From positions 295,253-359,252 of the forward strand of contig NZ_JALJRY010000001.1 of the NCBI RefSeq assembly GCF_024519455.1: DNA of 64,000 bases, read 5' to 3'. Below, piece after piece: positions 61,518 to 64,000 of this stretch. This stretch comes from Streptomyces sp. STR69. GTDB lineage: Bacteria; Actinomycetota; Actinomycetes; Streptomycetales; Streptomycetaceae. How positions within the stretch are numbered: position 1 is the first letter of the stretch; each line of letters begins with the position of its first letter. A program made the translations under genes and the position numbers. A model generated the notes under the pieces. It made no database searches, was not told where the DNA came from, and worked only from the letters and a program-made list of their open reading frames with translations.

Positions 61518-63940
61518 CAGGAGACACCCAGGTACTGCATGGCGGTCTTCGGGTCCTTCATCCTGCCCGAGTCCCGTGCCGCCTGCCGTTCGGCCGGAGT
61601 CTTCCTGCTCCACGCGTCGTTCATCGCCTTGAGCTGCCGCGGCGAGATGTCCTGGCCGGCGACGCGAAGGTCGAGGCCGTTGTCGGCGAGGGTCCGGGCG
61701 GGCGTGCCGTCCGGCACGGTGCCGGTCTTCTTGTCCTTCTGGAAACCGTCGAAGACCTTGTCCCAGCCGTCCTGCGTCTCGATCTCGTAGCGGGCCCTGC
61801 GGCCGGGGTCCGCCTTCTGCCAGTCGGCCAGTTTCTGGGCCTGGGCGCGGATCGAGGCCTGAGTGGCGGCCTGGCCCGTGTTCTTGACCTCCACGACGTT
61901 GAGGGTGCCGTCCTTGCCCTTGTAGACCACGTCGGCGTCGTCGATACCGCTGAGATCGGCGGTCGTGCCGTCGCCCATGTCCACCGTCTGACGGCCCTTC
62001 TTCGCGCCGACGCCGGCGTAGACCTTGGTGCCCTCGGCCGCGTCGTCGGCGGCGCGCGTCGCGGCCTTGACCTCGGCCATGGCCTCGGCCAGCTGGTAAC
62101 GGTTGCCGGCCCTGAGCACGGGGCCGCCGAGCGAGCCTCGGCTCTGGCTGTCGATGGTCGAGTTCTTCAGCATGTCCGCCAAGTCCTTGAGGGACTGGGT
62201 GAGTTCGGCCTTCCCGATCTCCCCCTTGCTCAGGTCCGGGTTGTCCTTGGCCTTGGCGACGAGGTCGTCGATCTTCTTCTCGTCGAGCGTGAACCGGTCG
62301 CCCTTGGGCGTCTTCTGCTTGTCCTTGGCGTCCGTGATGGCCTTCTTGGCCTCGTCCGCGGCGTGCTGCAAGTCCGCGGCCCGGGCCGCGGCGTCGGCGT
62401 CGTCCGCCTGCTTGCGGGCGTCCTCCGCCTCCTTCTTGGCGTCCTCGTCGCAGCCGTCCTCGGCGAGGACGACGTACGGGGAGGCGCCGGCGGCGAGGAC
62501 GGTGGTGCCCGTGCCGGAGGATCCGGTGAGGCCGCCGGTCCTGGGGCCGTTGCCGTCGTAGGGGATGCGGCGGCTCGGTGCGCCGATCGTGCAGCCGGTC
62601 TTCTCGGCCTTCTTCTCCGCCTCCTCGGCGGCGTCGTCGGCTTCCTTGGCCGCCTTCTCGGCGCCCGTAACGTCCCCGGCCTTGGCCGCCTTCTTCGCGT
62701 CGTCCGCCGCCTTGGCGGCCTTCTCGGCGAGTTCGCCGAGCTTCCCCAGCTTGCCGATCTTGCCGAGGTCGCCGACCTTCTCGACGATCTTGGCGCCGTC
62801 GTAGCCCGGGATGAAGAGGGAGCCGACGTTCCACAGGACGTGGGTGACGGCGCGGGTCTTGTCGCCGTTGTTCCAGTCCTTGGCGACGTCGTCGCCGACG
62901 AACAGGTCGTAGAGGACCGTGCCGCCCGTCTTGGCGGAAGCGCCGGTCCAGTCCCACAGGGCGCCGCCGTAGTCGCCGTCCGACCACTTCTTGGCGGCGT
63001 CCTTGGAGTTCTTGGACCAGTCGTCGCCGAGCTGTTTGCCGTAGTCGCCGATGCCCTTCACGGTGTCGACGGGGTGGCGGACCATGTCGTAGATGCCGGT
63101 GAGGTCGCCCCAGACGCCGTCGACGAAGAGGCCCTGGCCGACCTGCTTGACCTGGTCGCCGGCACAGCCGAAGAAGGCGCCCACGCCGGAGAAGCAGCCG
63201 TCGTCGTGGTCCTTTTCATCGCCGGCGGGGACGGGCTTGTCGGCGGCGGGGGCGGGCTTGTCGGCGCCCGTTGTGTCGGTCCCGGTTGTTGTCGTGGTGG
63301 TGGTGCCGGTACCGCAGCCCGTGCCGGTGACCTTGCAGACCTCCGACTGGATGCCGCCGAAGATCTGCGCGCCCAGGCCGGTGACCAGCAGGGCCGTGAT
63401 GATCGCGGCGACGATGGCGATGAACCCGGCGTACTCCACCGCCGTCTGCCCCTCGTCCCGGCGCCAACGGATCAGCCGCGCAAGGGAGAACGGGCGGCGC
63501 TCGACGCGTTCCAGTCCGGCGAGGCCGTACCACTCGCGGCTCTCCGGGCGGAACAGGAGGAACGCGACGACGATCGGGAGGAAGAGCTGGAGGCCGCCGC
63601 GGGCGGAGCCCGAGACGAGGTTGCCGACACCGCCGACGATCAACCAGCCTTGTACGGCGACGAGTCCGAGCCGGACCCGGATCCCGCCCTCCCAGCTCCG
63701 CCGGGCCAGCCACCAGCCGAGGACGCCCGGCGCGGCGGCGTAGGCGACGAGGGCGACGACCTGGCCGTCGAGGGTGTCGTAGGACGCGGCGGTCAGGAGG
63801 ACTCCGAGTCCGCCGACGACGGTGACCGCGAAGAGTGCGTGGACCAGCACCAGCGCGGTGGCGAGCGGGGCGGGCATGTCCCGGCGCCCACCCTGCCCAC
63901 CGCTCCCGCCGACCGCTGCGACTCCCCCGATCGAGGCCAT
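61517..63940 (-). CDS. Pilin-fused polymorphic toxin-like protein with PD-(D/E)XK nuclease region
   Basis: 807 residues from ATG 63940, with GGGGAG upstream. Residues about 25-130 hold four hydrophobic helices. G164-QTAVEY is the Flp/TadE class III prepilin site (cleavage after Gly164; Glu169, Tyr170), followed by the hydrophobic helix 171-193. Residues 200-260 are Thr/Gly-rich with several Cys. Residues about 395-450 and 495-545 are Ala/Lys/Asp-rich coiled stretches. Near 610-735 lies a PD-(D/E)XK-like core: Glu618/Glu623, Asp670 (DADVVYKGKDG), Glu684 and Lys686 (NVVEVKN), and Gln698/Gln700 in the next helix. The gene is coupled to 60183-61517. I read it as a secreted or surface effector with a nuclease tip. 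Confidence 0.75.
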   Translation of the reverse strand: MASIGGVAAVGGSGGQGGRRDMPAPLATALVLVHALFAVTVVGGLGVLLTAASYDTLDGQVVALVAYAAAPGVLGWWLARRSWEGGIRVRLGLVAVQGWLIVGGVGNLVSGSARGGLQLFLPIVVAFLLFRPESREWYGLAGLERVERRPFSLARLIRWRRDEGQTAVEYAGFIAIVAAIITALLVTGLGAQIFGGIQSEVCKVTGTGCGTGTTTTTTTGTDTTGADKPAPAADKPVPAGDEKDHDDGCFSGVGAFFGCAGDQVKQVGQGLFVDGVWGDLTGIYDMVRHPVDTVKGIGDYGKQLGDDWSKNSKDAAKKWSDGDYGGALWDWTGASAKTGGTVLYDLFVGDDVAKDWNNGDKTRAVTHVLWNVGSLFIPGYDGAKIVEKVGDLGKIGKLGKLGELAEKAAKAADDAKKAAKAGDVTGAEKAAKEADDAAEEAEKKAEKTGCTIGAPSRRIPYDGNGPRTGGLTGSSGTGTTVLAAGASPYVVLAEDGCDEDAKKEAEDARKQADDADAAARAADLQHAADEAKKAITDAKDKQKTPKGDRFTLDEKKIDDLVAKAKDNPDLSKGEIGKAELTQSLKDLADMLKNSTIDSQSRGSLGGPVLRAGNRYQLAEAMAEVKAATRAADDAAEGTKVYAGVGAKKGRQTVDMGDGTTADLSGIDDADVVYKGKDGTLNVVEVKNTGQAATQASIRAQAQKLADWQKADPGRRARYEIETQDGWDKVFDGFQKDKKTGTVPDGTPARTLADNGLDLRVAGQDISPRQLKAMNDAWSRKTPAERQAARDSGRMKDPKTAMQYLGVS

Positions 63941-64000
63941 GTCTCCCCGTCCCCCGCCGTCTGTAGCTCAACACCACTGGAGCTTCCAGAGATTAGGGAC

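Noticed and set aside
60183..62987. Start far upstream for the helical-repeat gene
   Set aside because: The extra part is the antisense-frame shadow of the toxin-like gene; the ATG at 61517 fits the TGATG overlap.

Overview
The window is chromosomal DNA of a Streptomyces or a close relative. It has very high GC with strong third-position GC bias and many GTG starts. It carries marker families such as an SsgA-like sporulation protein, a WhiB-like regulator, roadblock-type regulatory proteins and DUF2690/DUF4245/DUF6542 proteins. From memory, the order ispH-ppgK-xseA-xseB-glpX-wblI-fumarases resembles the Streptomyces coelicolor core chromosome. No rRNA, tRNA, CRISPR array or insertion sequence was seen.

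Layout. 1-16.2 kb is accessory or secretion-oriented: two tandem serpin-like genes, a secreted GH65 glycosidase with a C-terminal carbohydrate-binding domain, a divergent SDR/LysR pair, a large secreted protein of unknown function, a membrane-tethered ECF sigma factor, an SsgA-like protein, a flavoprotein, a xylanase/acetylxylan-esterase operon, and a damaged monooxygenase locus fused in frame to an SDR gene. 16.2-33.7 kb is housekeeping: ychF, ispH-ppgK, an APC permease, xseA-xseB, glpX, wblI, and class I and class II fumarases. 33.7-45.1 kb holds a GAF/PP2C/ATPase phosphatase, a catalase, a class A penicillin-binding protein, an SPFH/ribbon-helix-helix operon and a PadR-controlled ABC exporter. 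45.1-51.5 kb has a roadblock operon, the oxyR/ahpC-ahpD peroxide locus, an AI-2E family permease and a secreted SLT hydrolase. 51.8-59.7 kb has a PIN-PhoH ATPase, a cis-prenyltransferase, a frameshifted AlkZ-like gene, small-molecule enzymes, a prepilin peptidase and a DUF192 protein.

The most unusual locus is the right end (59.65-63.94 kb, minus strand). It encodes an 807-residue protein that joins an N-terminal membrane region, a perfect Flp-type prepilin motif (G/QTAVEY), a long Ala/Lys/Asp-rich linker and a C-terminal PD-(D/E)XK-like nuclease region. Two tightly coupled downstream genes of unknown function follow, and a prepilin peptidase gene lies just beyond. I read this as a candidate pilin-fused polymorphic toxin with candidate immunity or accessory proteins. 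This is inference from sequence motifs and gene order only.

Several regulatory sites were found by eye: a LysR box at the SDR/LysR pair, three CGAA-N3-TTCG sites upstream of the xylanase, a PafBC/RecA-NDp-like promoter directly before xseA, a nested inverted repeat before padR, a perfect 16-bp palindrome before the SPFH operon, a Crp-like site before the SLT gene, and an orphan minus-strand terminator with a six-U tract upstream of uppS. All function calls rest on reading the sequence and on remembered family features. No database search was run.
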